Assembly: GCA_026419775.2 (NCBI GenBank)
Contig: JAOPGA020000552.1
Location: 1 to 64,000, forward strand
Length of the DNA stretch: 64,000 bases
Direction: 5' to 3'
DNA from: Acrasis kona
Taxonomy: Eukaryota; Heterolobosea; Eutetramitea; Acrasida; Acrasidae
The notes below the pieces were generated by a model. It had not been told where the DNA came from and searched no databases. It saw nothing but the letters and a program-made list of their open reading frames with translations. The position numbers and the translations under genes were made by a program. Of this stretch, positions 55,060 through 64,000 are shown piece after piece; the stretch's first letter is position 1; each line of letters begins with the position of its first letter.

Positions 55060-56307
55060 ATGAACGCACAAATAGTACTGTTCACACTGCTTTCATTTGT
55101 GTTGTACATTACTGCTCAGGGGCATGTAAAAATTGACTATGCCGCCATGAAAAAGCAGGTCGAGTTTAAGAGCTTCAATAGCGTCTGTAAAAACAACATC
55201 AAGGAAGCATCATCCATTCCTACAACCAACTTCTCAGACGCCATCAAGAAGGATATCAAGGAGAGTATTGAGAAGATGAAGAAGCTTGTGAGTGGACACA
55301 ACAAGAAAAGCAACGAGAATGCCAACGGTTCTGACGTTGCCAATCATCTCAAACAGCAATGTAACAATATTAAGGCTGATATCGAATCCAAAATCGAAGT
55401 TGCCACAGCAGTAAAGCCTGGAACAACCCAAGATATTACCTCATTTATCAAGTTTTGTAATGATAAAGTAAAATCTGTAGAACAAGAGGCCAAGAAACAA
55501 CAACCTGAAGTTCAGATCAAGATCAAGAATGATATAGCATCACTCAAAAAAATAACTTCATCCCCTCAAGTAACCCAACTAAAAAAATCAAGAAGGAACA
55601 CCAACTTCCAACAAATGATTGATTCATTGTACCTCAAATGCACCAGGGAAGCCAACCTTGTACTAGATAAGATTAAGGATATGACCAAGCCAGCGGCATT
55701 AACAGGCCTTGACGAAACATATGAAGCTTGCTACGCCAAGAAAAAACAATTGGAAGAGAGCAAGAAGTTATTTACTGCACCCACTGGTGTTCGTAAACTG
55801 GCCTCACCATCCTCATCAGAGCTTAGCAAGAGACTCGAAAAATATGGAGAGAGCGTATACGCTTATGAGAAGAATTTAGACGATAACTTGAAGACAGTTT
55901 TTCAAGTCGATGCTTGCATCGAAGACCGCCCAGGCGACGAGGAATGTGTTACAGAGCTCTATCAAAACCTTTCTAAACCTGTTCCACAAGTACCCGACAT
56001 GCTTAAAGAACTAAAAGCGGAGTACTCAAGACATGTCAGCATCATGGGACATTGCGTACAGCAGGCAGATGATATTATCAAGAAGCACCTTCCTGTAAAC
56101 GGAAAGTTCCCCAAGTTGGACACGCCAGTCAAAAAAGATTCTGGATCCTTGAAGGCAAGATCGTCAAAGAAGACCAGTTCAAAAGTGGTTGATTTGCCAA
56201 AATCAGAAGAGGAAGATGATGATGTTGAGCCAGACACAAAGAAGGGTGGCTTAAAAAAGCCCTCCATTTTAAGAAGAGCACCTAAGCAAGAAGTTGCGCT
56301 GCCATAA
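55060..56307 (+). CDS. Secreted Lys-rich helical protein, unknown
   Basis: 415 residues. The ATG at 55060 is chosen since it starts a signal peptide (MNAQIVLFTLLSFVLYITAQG); the frame is open upstream without need. The mature protein is mostly helical and Lys/Glu-rich with about eight scattered Cys (SVCKNNIKEA, KQQCNNIKADI, KFCNDKV, YLKCTREA, EACYAKK, DACIEDRPGDEECVTE, GHCVQQ), which could form disulfides between helices. The C-terminal 60 residues are low complexity, basic then acidic (KARSSKKTSSK, EEEDDDVEPD). No membrane anchor or GPI signal. Not recognised; an extracellular or vacuolar protein by signal only. Confidence 0.72.
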   Translation: MNAQIVLFTLLSFVLYITAQGHVKIDYAAMKKQVEFKSFNSVCKNNIKEASSIPTTNFSDAIKKDIKESIEKMKKLVSGHNKKSNENANGSDVANHLKQQCNNIKADIESKIEVATAVKPGTTQDITSFIKFCNDKVKSVEQEAKKQQPEVQIKIKNDIASLKKITSSPQVTQLKKSRRNTNFQQMIDSLYLKCTREANLVLDKIKDMTKPAALTGLDETYEACYAKKKQLEESKKLFTAPTGVRKLASPSSSELSKRLEKYGESVYAYEKNLDDNLKTVFQVDACIEDRPGDEECVTELYQNLSKPVPQVPDMLKELKAEYSRHVSIMGHCVQQADDIIKKHLPVNGKFPKLDTPVKKDSGSLKARSSKKTSSKVVDLPKSEEEDDDVEPDTKKGGLKKPSILRRAPKQEVALP

Positions 56308-56326
56308 TAAATACGAATGTTAACAA

Positions 56327-56478
56327 TTAATCTTCTTCTTCATCTCTCGATTTTGTTGAGTTTGGGCTCATTGTGGTGATTGACGAATGATCATGGGTGG
56401 TTTCGATATTGCAATTATTATCGAATTTGTCGAAGAGAGTTTGTTGTAGAACGATGATGGATCTCACGACCTCTGGTG
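56327..56478 (-). CDS. Possible last exon of an unidentified minus-strand gene
   Basis: Within the otherwise empty 56308-56793 stretch, a minus frame reads APEVVRSIIVLQQTLFDKFD and ends acidic (SRDEEED) at 56327. It follows a GTTGAG acceptor, and a GTACAA donor about 36 bp upstream keeps frame with QWSEE. Further upstream the frame has a stop, so neither a start nor other exons can be fixed. It could be a short gene or a remnant. Confidence 0.28.
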
Positions 56479-56793
56479 CTCAACGATTTTTTGAAAGATT
56501 ATATTTTGTACCTTCTTCACTCCATTGTCTGTTGCAGTAAAGCGTCGTCAACGTCGTCAAATCATAATAGTACCTGGTTGATTTTCTTTACAATTCAGAA
56601 GGAAGACAAAAGGGGCAACCTAGCTAAAAGTGAGATCTTAAAAACGTTGACAATAGTGTACCAGTGTTCACACAAGTGACATAAGTCAAGTAAGAAAACA
56701 AAAATAAAGTAAATTTAGTTTTTAATAAGAATAAAATTCTTTAAATTTTCAAGACCATCCAATAGTCCAGAAACTTGAAAAAGCTATGTTCTA

Positions 56794-57231
56794 TTATAGC
56801 GAAGCACACACCAATAGTGCTAAGGCTGCAAGCGTCCAATTTAGTGTTTGTACACTACTGCCGCTGGATAGGTTGACTCTTTGAGGTAAAATTTTAGTAA
56901 GTTCGACCGCAGATTTTGGTGGTCTTGTGTTCGATGTCTCCTCTTCAACTACCACTACTCTAAGATGTGTTTGTTCTTGAATACACACTTCAGTCTCTGG
57001 GTCATAGCAAGTTTCGCCGCAAAGCTGATTGTTCAACTTGCAAATAAAGTGGTTTCCTGACAAGGTTCTGAAGCAAGATTCTTTGTCTATTGCATAACAA
57101 TGTTGGCCACACATATCACTTCCTGAGGGACAATTCAACTCTGGTGTAGCTGTGCTTGCTCTAATCGACAAGGTTGAAGCAGAACTCAGTGCAATTAGCA
57201 ACGCAAGTATTAACAATGTATATTTGATCAT
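56794..57231 (-). CDS. Small Cys-rich surface protein, probably GPI-anchored and carbohydrate-binding
   Basis: 145 residues from ATG 57231 (earlier in-frame codons are non-ATG). Signal peptide MIKYTLLILALLIALSSAS. The Cys module reads CPSGSDMCGQHCYAIDKESC, then FICKLNNQLCGETCYDPETEVC, a duplicated CG-x2-CY pattern like the CBM52-type/Carb_bind modules of fungal glucanases. A Thr/Pro-rich spacer is followed by SSGSS and a hydrophobic end without a charged tail (LNWTLAALALLVCASL), the layout of a GPI-attachment signal. It probably sits on the outer surface and binds glucan- or chitin-like polymers. The carbohydrate-binding call rests on Cys spacing only. Confidence 0.68.
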   Translation of the reverse strand: MIKYTLLILALLIALSSASTLSIRASTATPELNCPSGSDMCGQHCYAIDKESCFRTLSGNHFICKLNNQLCGETCYDPETEVCIQEQTHLRVVVVEEETSNTRPPKSAVELTKILPQRVNLSSGSSVQTLNWTLAALALLVCASL

Positions 57232-57479
57232 GTTTGTTGTATTTTCTTTCGCCAAGTCTTCATCCGAAGAGGTTTTTAATATGGTATTATTAGAAGAATT
57301 TTAAACAAATATGTATATCTACTTTAATTTTAGATAAGGGCTACCATATAAGTATACAGACAATTGGAATTTCATTGTAAGGTTTGGTACTTCCTTCGTT
57401 AACACAACAATGTCAAGATTATTCACTTCAATTCTACAGAGGCCCCAATGTCAAAAGATTGTAAACTGTCAACAAAATA

Positions 57480-58256
57480 ATGCAAACCTTCTGGAGCCAT
57501 TGCTGCAGAGAATACTTTTATGACTCAGAATTGTTGATGTTTTGTATTTTAATTGTCGCCTCGTTTCAAATATCTTTTTGGACTTTGAATGCAGCCCTAA
57601 TCTACCTGGACACACACAAAACAAGATTCGATAAATATCGTATTCAATCTAACAAACCAAAAGTATCATTGCAGCCAGAATTAGTTTCTAAAATACGCAA
57701 GAGCATCGTCAAATATACAATTACTGCCTCTCTGTTCACACCAATACTCTATCTGTTGCTAAACATTAAGGGCCGTGTTGACATGCGTGGTCCAACACCA
57801 CCAATTACAACAATCATATGGCAAACTTTGTTGTTTATTTTCACAGAGGATACTTTATTCTATTGGGGCCATTATTTACTCCACCACAAGTCATTATACA
57901 AATTTCACAAAGAACATCATACCTATCAACAACCAATAGGCATTGTCGCCGTTCTCTCCGATCCATTAGAGAGCTTAATTCAAATCCAGTCTGCAGTATG
58001 GCTTGCCGCGGCTTTGCTTCCCCATAAACACATTTTCACTCTCATGGTATGGATAATAATTCGTGTTCACCAGACAGTCTATGCTCACGGCGGCTACAAC
58101 ATTCCATACGTCCACATGAAACATTACATTCCATCTTTATTCTTGGGATGCAAGCCTCATGATTATCATCACAGGGTAGGAAAATACAATTATGGATCGT
58201 TCTTTTCATTTTGGGATAAAGTAATGGGTACTTATAAAGAGCCTGACACAGAGTGA
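57480..58256 (+). CDS. Fatty-acid-hydroxylase-superfamily enzyme, C4-sterol-oxidase-like
   Basis: 258 residues from ATG 57480. Histidine clusters that hold the di-iron centre: HYLLHH (131-136), FHKEHH (142-147), and HDYHHR (227-232), with an additional YAHGGYNIPY (about 201-210). Four or so membrane helices (FCILIVASFQISFWTLNAAL, ITASLFTPILYLLL, TIIWQTLLFIFTEDTLFYWG). The N-terminal DKYRIQSNKPK and the WDKVMGTY end match C-4 methylsterol oxidase (ERG25/MSMO1) and relatives, which act in the ER on sterol precursors. Other members hydroxylate fatty acids or sphingolipids. The substrate is inferred, not shown. A second unused ATG lies 70 bp upstream in another frame. Confidence 0.85.
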   Translation: MQTFWSHCCREYFYDSELLMFCILIVASFQISFWTLNAALIYLDTHKTRFDKYRIQSNKPKVSLQPELVSKIRKSIVKYTITASLFTPILYLLLNIKGRVDMRGPTPPITTIIWQTLLFIFTEDTLFYWGHYLLHHKSLYKFHKEHHTYQQPIGIVAVLSDPLESLIQIQSAVWLAAALLPHKHIFTLMVWIIIRVHQTVYAHGGYNIPYVHMKHYIPSLFLGCKPHDYHHRVGKYNYGSFFSFWDKVMGTYKEPDTE

Positions 58257-58394
58257 TGTCCATAACAACAATAAAATTACAACATTAAACTTTCATTACT
58301 TTTAAATTGTAAATTGTCTTACCTGTCTGTAAACAAGGTAAGGGTGAACCTTGAAGATTTTTATTTTAACAAATTACATTACAAGCAATGTCGT

Positions 58395-59327
58395 CTATTC
58401 CGTGCTTTGTGAGGTGAAACGGTTGGAGAGGCCCATTTGCTTCTTGAACTCTTCCATGGTCGCATCCTCTCTTGCTTGGTAGTCAGCTAATTTCTTCTGA
58501 AGCTCTTCTTGTTTGCGCATTTTTGCATTGTTTTGTTTGTTCATTGATTGTATGAAAAATGCTTTTTCATTGTCAACGTCATTAATCAAGTCGTCGGAGA
58601 CACCATACTCATCGTCAAGATCGTCACGTCGAACGTGGGCCGCACGTTTCTTTTCTAATTTGGCCTTGAAGCTGCCTGGATCTGGTTTTGGGACAAGTTC
58701 TTCTAGATCAGACTCTCTTCTTTTGTTGTATAGTTTATCTTGTACTTTTCTTCTCTTGAGATCATCTTCACGGTTCATGATGTCTCTGTTGGTGTCGCTT
58801 GTATTGGGTGCTCTTGGGTCTTGGTTGTTTCTACTTCTTTTAATGTTTGCTTCATCTCTTCTAAAGTCTATAACCTCATCATGGTCAATAACGTGATGAT
58901 CGGAGCCCTTAAAGTTCCATTTGTGATTGGTTCTTTCCTTGGAGAGTGATTGGATTCCACCCTCTTTGTAATACTCTGCTGGTAATTTACCTCTACAAAA
59001 AATGAACACAATTGAAATGCCCTGATCTTACTTGTTCCACCTCTTAACAAATTTTTTAAAGTAGTGTTGACATTTTTTGGTGTTTAATTCGTCAAAGTAC
59101 TTTTTTTTGCTTTGAAGAAGCCAAGCTCTAAATTCGGCATTCTTTTTGAAATAATCGTCAGTTGTAAGTAACTCCGAAACACCAGCTTTTTTCTTTCTCT
59201 CTTCTACTTTATCGCTAAGTTTTTTAAGTTGTCTTTCTAGTTCTTCTTCCGAGTTTTCTTCATTCTTTCTATCCCGTTTATAATCGCGATGGTCATCATC
59301 ATCACCAGACCTCTGTCTCTTGCTCAT
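58395..59327 (-). CDS. SCI1-like nuclear protein
   Basis: Exons 59327-59032 and 58992-58395 (39-nt intron) give 297 residues; the splice yields VKRWNKGKLPAEYYKEGG. The N-terminus is a Lys/Asp-rich nuclear-type stretch. The block FKKNAEFRAWLLQSKKKYFD...HYFKKFVKRWNKGKLPAEYY has the layout (FxxWL..K...L......F..F....N.GKLP..YY) seen in plant style cell-cycle inhibitor 1 and related metazoan proteins. The rest is charged and helical (KLADYQAREDATMEEFKKQ). These proteins are poorly characterised nuclear factors linked to splicing and cell cycle. It is head-to-head with the Yellow/MRJP gene, 41 bp between start codons. Confidence 0.65.
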
Positions 59328-59368
59328 ATTTATCTCGTGTGTACTACTTTACAAAAACTAAAGAAAGA

Positions 59369-60870
59369 ATGAAGACACTTTGTATCTTTTTGGCGATAAT
59401 ATGCACTTTCACGCACATAGTACATTCACAGTTAGAATTAGTCAATTCTTGGAAATACTTGGATTTCAACTTTAAATCTGAACAGGACAGGACAAAATAC
59501 ATAAATCAGCAACATTATAAGAATTGTTTTATTGCGGGTATAAAACTTGACAGCAAAGGGGATATATACGTTAGTGTACCAAGGTGGAAGCCGAATGTCC
59601 CAGCAACCCTCGCTAAAATATCCAATGGGCAACTTCATGTATAAACAAACTTCGACCGAACTAACATATTCTAGGCATTTCCAAGTTGGGATATGAATGA
59701 TGTTTCCAATTCAACAAACGGGATTAGAAGTGTACTCGGTTTTGAAATCGATGCAAAGGATAGAATGTGGATCTTGGATCAGGGAAGAGTTGTGGACACA
59801 CCTGGAAATCCAACATTAACTGTTGTAAGTCTTTTCCACACCAACAAATTCGTATAATAATAAGTGGGACTTGAAAACACAACATTTAGTATACAGACAT
59901 GTTTTTGATGAATCCATAGCCCCAATAGAGACTGCTTTTTTAAATGACATCGTCGTTAACGCAGATGCAAACATTGCTTACATTTCCGACTCGGGAATAC
60001 CGATATCTGGTTCAAAACAATCACCTAGGCCTGGCATCATATCCATCAACATCCAAAGTAATAAAGCGAAAAGGCACTTGGACAATCATGCATCCACACA
60101 AGCGGTAATTCATGTTTTTCTTACTATTAATAATACAAATAGAATCTTGAAGTATGGCCGGTTGTGAATGGAAAAAAATGTTTCAGAAACGAACCCATGA
60201 AGACAGGTGCAGATGGAATAGCTCTTTCATGCGACGGAAACAAATTATATTGGACCCCTCTAACAAGGTATTGTAAAGTACTTCAATGTTTTTAATCATT
60301 TGTAGTCGAAGGTTGTATGGCATCAAAACAAGTGTTCTACATTCGGACGATCCAGAGGTCGAAAAGAACGTGGTGGACTTGGGAGACAAATCAAGCATAA
60401 GTGATGGATTAATAGCTTCCAACAAGGGAGACATGTACATTACTGCTTTAGAACAAAATGCCATTTATCATGTCAGCGAAAAACAAATTGGACCATACGT
60501 TGAACAAAATGCAAAAGGAACAGAGAAGCTTCTATCCATGTCCTTGTTAACAAATGACACTGAACTTTTATGGCCGGATACATTAGCACTCAAAGATGGA
60601 TATTTATATTCAACTAGTAACAATTTGTGTTCGTTTTTGGGAGGAGAGTTGGATTGGAACGCACAAAACTTTAAAATTCACAAAATCAAACTAGTGAACA
60701 GTCCAAACAGTTATGTATTTGGATGTGATATGGGAGCGACAGATGATTTTAGGGCGGTCAAGATTGCTCTTATTTGCTGTGCGGTATCATTGTTTGTATT
60801 GTCAATGGTGATAGTAGTAATTATAGCGCTTAGAAAGACCAACAAAAAGACAAGGTACTCTGAAATATAA
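59369..60870 (+). CDS. Yellow/MRJP-family protein with C-terminal membrane anchor
   Basis: Five exons (59369-59638, 59675-59824, 59865-60104, 60143-60267, 60306-60870; introns 36-40 nt) encode 449 residues. Signal peptide MKTLCIFLAIICTFTHIVHS. Family markers: WKYLDFNF, DIYVSVPRWKPNVPATLAKI, VLGFEIDAKDRMWILDQGRV, ADANIAYISDSG, GADGIALSCDGNKLYWTPLT, and LLWPDTLALKDGYLYSTSNN. Together these define the six-bladed propeller of the Yellow / major royal jelly family, known from insects, some bacteria and scattered protists. The C-terminus adds a membrane helix (IALICCAVSLFVLSMVIVVI) and a short basic tail, absent from insect members, so it should sit at a membrane with the propeller outside. The ligand is unknown. 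Confidence 0.88.
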
Positions 60871-60977
60871 TAAAAAATACATTTCAAGATTGTGTCCTCT
60901 TGACTCTGTCTTGATCTTTTGTTACAAAATGATCTATCGAAATTTCACAGCGATTATTCCTAAATTAAAAAGGATCA

Positions 60978-61959
60978 ATGGCTACCAACGCAACAACAGT
61001 TCCCATCGTGAACAGTTTTGTGGACAGATACAAACAGATCTTTTCACACAAATATGAATCAATGTATATCGTGCAGCAGTATCCAAATACATTCCCTTTG
61101 ACATTTGTTGCACTCTATGTTTCGATGGTATTTTTGCTACCAAAGGTTTTGGTGCGTATACCGGCCACAAAAGAGGGTTTGAACCTTGGTAGATTAATGT
61201 CCTTATGGAATTTATTCTTATCTATTTGGTCTGCTGCCATGGTTCTTGGTGCTGGAATCCCATACGGTGTAAGTTTAGTTGAGAGTTTCATCTTTAATCT
61301 TTCAAGCTACATTTATTGACACATGGTTACTGGGATAGTGTTTGCGACGAACAAGGCCTCCTAACCCAAGAAAATACATTGCAATACTGGATGTATGCCT
61401 TCAACATTTCCAAATTTGCTGAACTTATTGATACGCTACTACTCATTCTCAAGCATCCAAAGAGACCAGTCCCATTCCTCCATTGGTACCACCACATGAC
61501 CGTATTATTGTTTGTATGGTATTCTGATGTATGGAAATTCCCAGGAATTATTTTCATTGTAGTCAACGCCACAGTAAGTCCACTAATCATACATTTCTCA
61601 CTCATTCATTTTTAGATCCACATGTTCATGTACTTTTATTATTTCCTCAAGGAATCTGGATACAAAGTCAGCGAAAGGTATTATGCTCTACCTCTGACCG
61701 TTGGACAAATCTCTCAAATGTTTTTGGGAATGTTTGTGAATGGATCATGGATATACATGTATTACGTACAAGGTCGTAAATGTGCATGCCAAAATCCTTT
61801 GGCCATTAGCATTTCATGCGCCGTCATGTACGGTAGTTATTTATATTTGTTCTTATCCGTAAGTTCCTCATGTGTTTTGATTTTAATCATTTGTAGTTCT
61901 TCTATGGAAGATATATCGTGAAGAAGAGTGACGTGAGGTCAGTCAAGAAGGAACAATAA
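60978..61959 (+). CDS. ELO-family very-long-chain fatty-acid elongase
   Basis: ELO enzymes perform the condensation step of fatty-acid elongation in the ER. Four exons (60978-61268, 61307-61573, 61616-61858, 61897-61959; introns 38-42 nt) give 287 residues. Motifs: FELIDTLLLILK-like SKFAELIDTLLLIL, the catalytic HWYHHMTVLLFVW (HxxHH), MFMYFYYFL (tyrosine box) and VGQISQMFLGM. A luminal start with NATT and about seven helices fit the family. The C-terminus IVKKSDVRSVKKEQ carries Lys residues suitable for ER retrieval. It lies 107 bp after the Yellow/MRJP gene and converges with the next gene. Confidence 0.93.
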
Positions 61960-62024
61960 ACATAATTTGATTTTTTTATTCCACATTATTTACATTACAT
62001 TTGTCCACTATTTGCTTTTTTTAC

Positions 62025-63730
62025 TTATATAAAATTTATGACAGCCTGTGCGGCAATTAAAACTCCAACTGCAAAAAGTCCAATCAACAAAGTTGCAGAG
62101 GGTAATTTAAAAGGGAGCCCTTTACCAGGCTGGTCACCCTCTGATTTTGATTTTTTAGATTGTGTTTTATATTTCCTTGAAGCTACAATGGGTGTAGGAT
62201 CAGGTTCTCTATTCAAAAGCTTACTGTAATCAGCAAAAGGATTTGCGTATGAATCGTGAAAGTAAATCATTTGAATTGCAAGACCTGTCCACGCTGATGC
62301 TGCCGTGTGAAGAACTGGAAAATATCTCCATGATTCTCCACTAAGTTCATTTCCAGGCCAGACCTTGGCACCTTCCGCGTTAATGCTTGCTACTATACCA
62401 TGACCGTCTCCTTGTGCGGCATTTACTTGCACTTGCAAAAGAGAAAAAGCGAGGTCGCCAGCGCTATTGAATAATTGCTGTGTGAATGTATCGTTACAGT
62501 TATCATATAAACTACATTGATCTAGTGCTGCTTTGAACATTGCCATTGATGCACCGGCACTATTTTCTAATTGTATTCCGGTACCACCTGCAGCAAATAG
62601 TGCTCCCTGATACGTTCTGGTGTAGCCATTCGTATCGTTGGCGTCCTGGTACACAATATTATTTTGAATCAACCATTGAAGGGAACTAATGTCCCTTGAA
62701 GGGTCAGGATCAACTCCGGAAAGTATTTTCCATGTTTGACCATCAGTGGGAATACTTATGCTGTTCCAAATATCTGACATTGCGCCGTTATCATCGGGAA
62801 TGGTACCAAGCTTGTAGCAACCAGTGTTGCTATCAAACATGTTTGATACAAAAGAACTAGAGTGTGTCATCATTGTTTGATAGATTGGTAGCTGTGTAAT
62901 ACCGAACAATAGTCTCGAGGCAGCAAATATGTCAATATTATGCTCAATGCTGCGATAATTAACTTGAACATCGGATATGCCATTCCAATAGTACCCGCCA
63001 GAGTATCCTCCCCATGGTAAATCTACAAACAGATTGTTGTGGATGAAGTTGATCATTCGCATGGCACATTTCAAAGTATTTATATTTTTTGCTAATAATA
63101 TAGTATCTACCAAGAGCTAGTATTACAAATGCCATGTTCCCTGGCGATACAGTATTATCCATCGCTGCAGGGGCATAGCTTAGGTCTATGCCTGGATTGT
63201 AGTAACGATTTACAGTATCAGCACTTGAATAGGAAGCTCTAATTCTTCCATCACCAACGACATCCATATCAGTAAGCATTACAAGAGTATCACAAATTTT
63301 CTCAGCCAAGTCTGTTCTGTTTGCATTCATAAGCTTTGATTGTAAATCTTAATGTTCAAGTTGTTCTTACAAATATTGCTGCTACTGCTGAATCGTAAAC
63401 ATCTGATCTCATGGATAGTAGATAAGAAGTCATGGTACCATAGTCTCCATATGGTGTTGACGGTGTAGCAAAGTCCCATCCAATTCTAAATGTCTGAGGT
63501 AGTCCATAATACTGGGCTCCGCGTGAATTTAATTGCTCTTCTAGAAAAGTGGAAATGCAGTCCAAGTTGGCTTCGTATCCTTTCTTTTGGCTCTGACATC
63601 CTAGTTTTTTCGAAGACTGAATTTGGGCCCATGGTGTATGTTGGATTGTAACCCATGACGGTAGTCCACTATCACAGAAGCAAGCACTAACTATCGCAGC
63701 TATTAATGCGATAGATACGTATCTACACAT
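62025..63730 (-). CDS. Six-hairpin-glycosidase-like secretory protein with C-terminal anchor
   Basis: Exon 1 (63730-63371) begins with a signal peptide (RYVSIALIAAIVSACFCDSG). After a 37-nt intron, exon 2 starts at 63333. Between 63110 and 63092 the frame must change: a 19-nt GTAGAT...ATTAG segment would be an ultrashort intron that exactly restores frame (549 residues), or one base is missing. Conserved-looking parts are FRIGWDFATPSTPYGDYGTM, PGIDLSYAPAAMDNTVSPGN, FVDLPWGGYSGGYYW, NYRSIEHNIDIFAASRLLF and WPGNELSGESWRYFPVLHTA, which fit alpha/alpha-toroid glycosidases (the EHNIDxxA block is seen in bacterial homologues). It ends in a membrane helix (LLIGLFAVGVLIAAQAVINF). Substrate unknown. 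Confidence 0.65.
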
Positions 63731-63901
63731 CTTAAATTATTATCAAGGCGGTTTGTTAGTCGGTTATTTTCTTGTAACAAGCAAATAAGAAGAGATATGC
63801 GTTCGTACTGTACGGAAATGTGATAACGACAAAACTACGTCCGACGCAAAAGACATGTAAAGTTTAAATTCGAAAGATGTCATTTAATAGAAAGTAATTG
63901 C

Positions 63902-64000
63902 TCAATTGTTATCAGCAGGCATACCGACCGTAGTGTTTTTAGGATCTCTGTACAACTTTCTCTTCTTTTGAGTGATGGGGGTCTGGACAGTACTCATTCT
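63902..64000 (-). CDS. C-terminal end of a gene or small ORF at the window edge
   Basis: The minus frame is open from the window end to a TGA at 63902-63904. It has an ATG at 63997 (MSTVQTPITQKKRKLYRDP), giving 31 residues if this is the start; otherwise it is the tail of a longer gene outside the window. Basic QKKRK is the only feature. Confidence 0.35.
   Translation of the reverse strand, partial: RMSTVQTPITQKKRKLYRDPKNTTVGMPADNN

Noticed and set aside
1-64000. CRISPR arrays, bacterial operons or prophage features
   Set aside because: The window is eukaryotic (spliceosomal introns, cohesin, kinesin, mitochondrial ribosomal protein); no regular repeat-spacer structure is present.

Overview
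The window looks like nuclear DNA of a free-living, intron-containing protist. The best fit is a heterolobosean amoeba (Naegleria/Acrasis type), although no rRNA or other marker gene here proves it. Supporting signs: AT-rich DNA, very closely packed genes on both strands, GT-AG introns of mostly 36-47 nt, many convergent gene pairs whose stop codons lie 4-60 bp apart, head-to-head pairs 9-41 bp apart, and large NHL-repeat or Pro-Thr-stalk surface proteins. All products are assigned by eye from motifs; no database search was run.

Region 1 (1-12.2 kb) is a transposon-rich zone. An apparently intact piggyBac-like element (518-4407) is bounded by TTAA and by inverted CCCCTAC ends. It carries, besides its transposase, a second gene encoding a zinc-finger-plus-TIR-domain protein. 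The element lies next to a broken SAM-domain gene (4421-5253). Then come a roughly 200-bp hairpin-containing tandem array (5.3-7.2 kb), a TNP2-like transposase relic with an RNase H-like tail (8.2-9.6 kb), a truncated Lys-rich host-like fragment (9.7-10.15 kb) and a broken MULE transposase (10.2-12.1 kb).

Region 2 (12.9-26.8 kb) is ordinary compact gene space: a FYVE-finger protein, two small unknown ORFs, the cohesin kleisin RAD21, a ZC3H8-like triple CCCH protein, a coiled-coil protein, a glycosyltransferase-like type II membrane protein, a Ser/Thr kinase, a full-length ABCB transporter and an FMN split-barrel protein.

Region 3 (27-48.7 kb) holds an NHL-repeat membrane protein, a 2.3-kb stretch with no recognisable gene, two head-to-head tRNA methyltransferase genes (TRM13 and a TrmB-like gene), UBC12, NOC4, RALGAPB, a coiled-coil protein, a conventional kinesin, mitochondrial bL27 and a stand-alone Mut7-C nuclease-domain protein.

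Region 4 (48.7-63.7 kb) is dominated by the secretory pathway: a 1,414-residue Pro-Thr-stalk membrane protein, a secreted precursor of six repeats separated by basic RxxR-like sites, a secreted Lys-rich helical protein, a small probably GPI-anchored Cys-rich protein, a C4-sterol-oxidase-like enzyme, a Yellow/MRJP protein with a membrane anchor, a fatty-acid elongase and a tail-anchored six-hairpin-glycosidase-like protein. An SCI1-like nuclear protein is interspersed.

The strongest candidates for something undescribed are the TIR-domain cargo gene inside the piggyBac element and the six-repeat secreted precursor.
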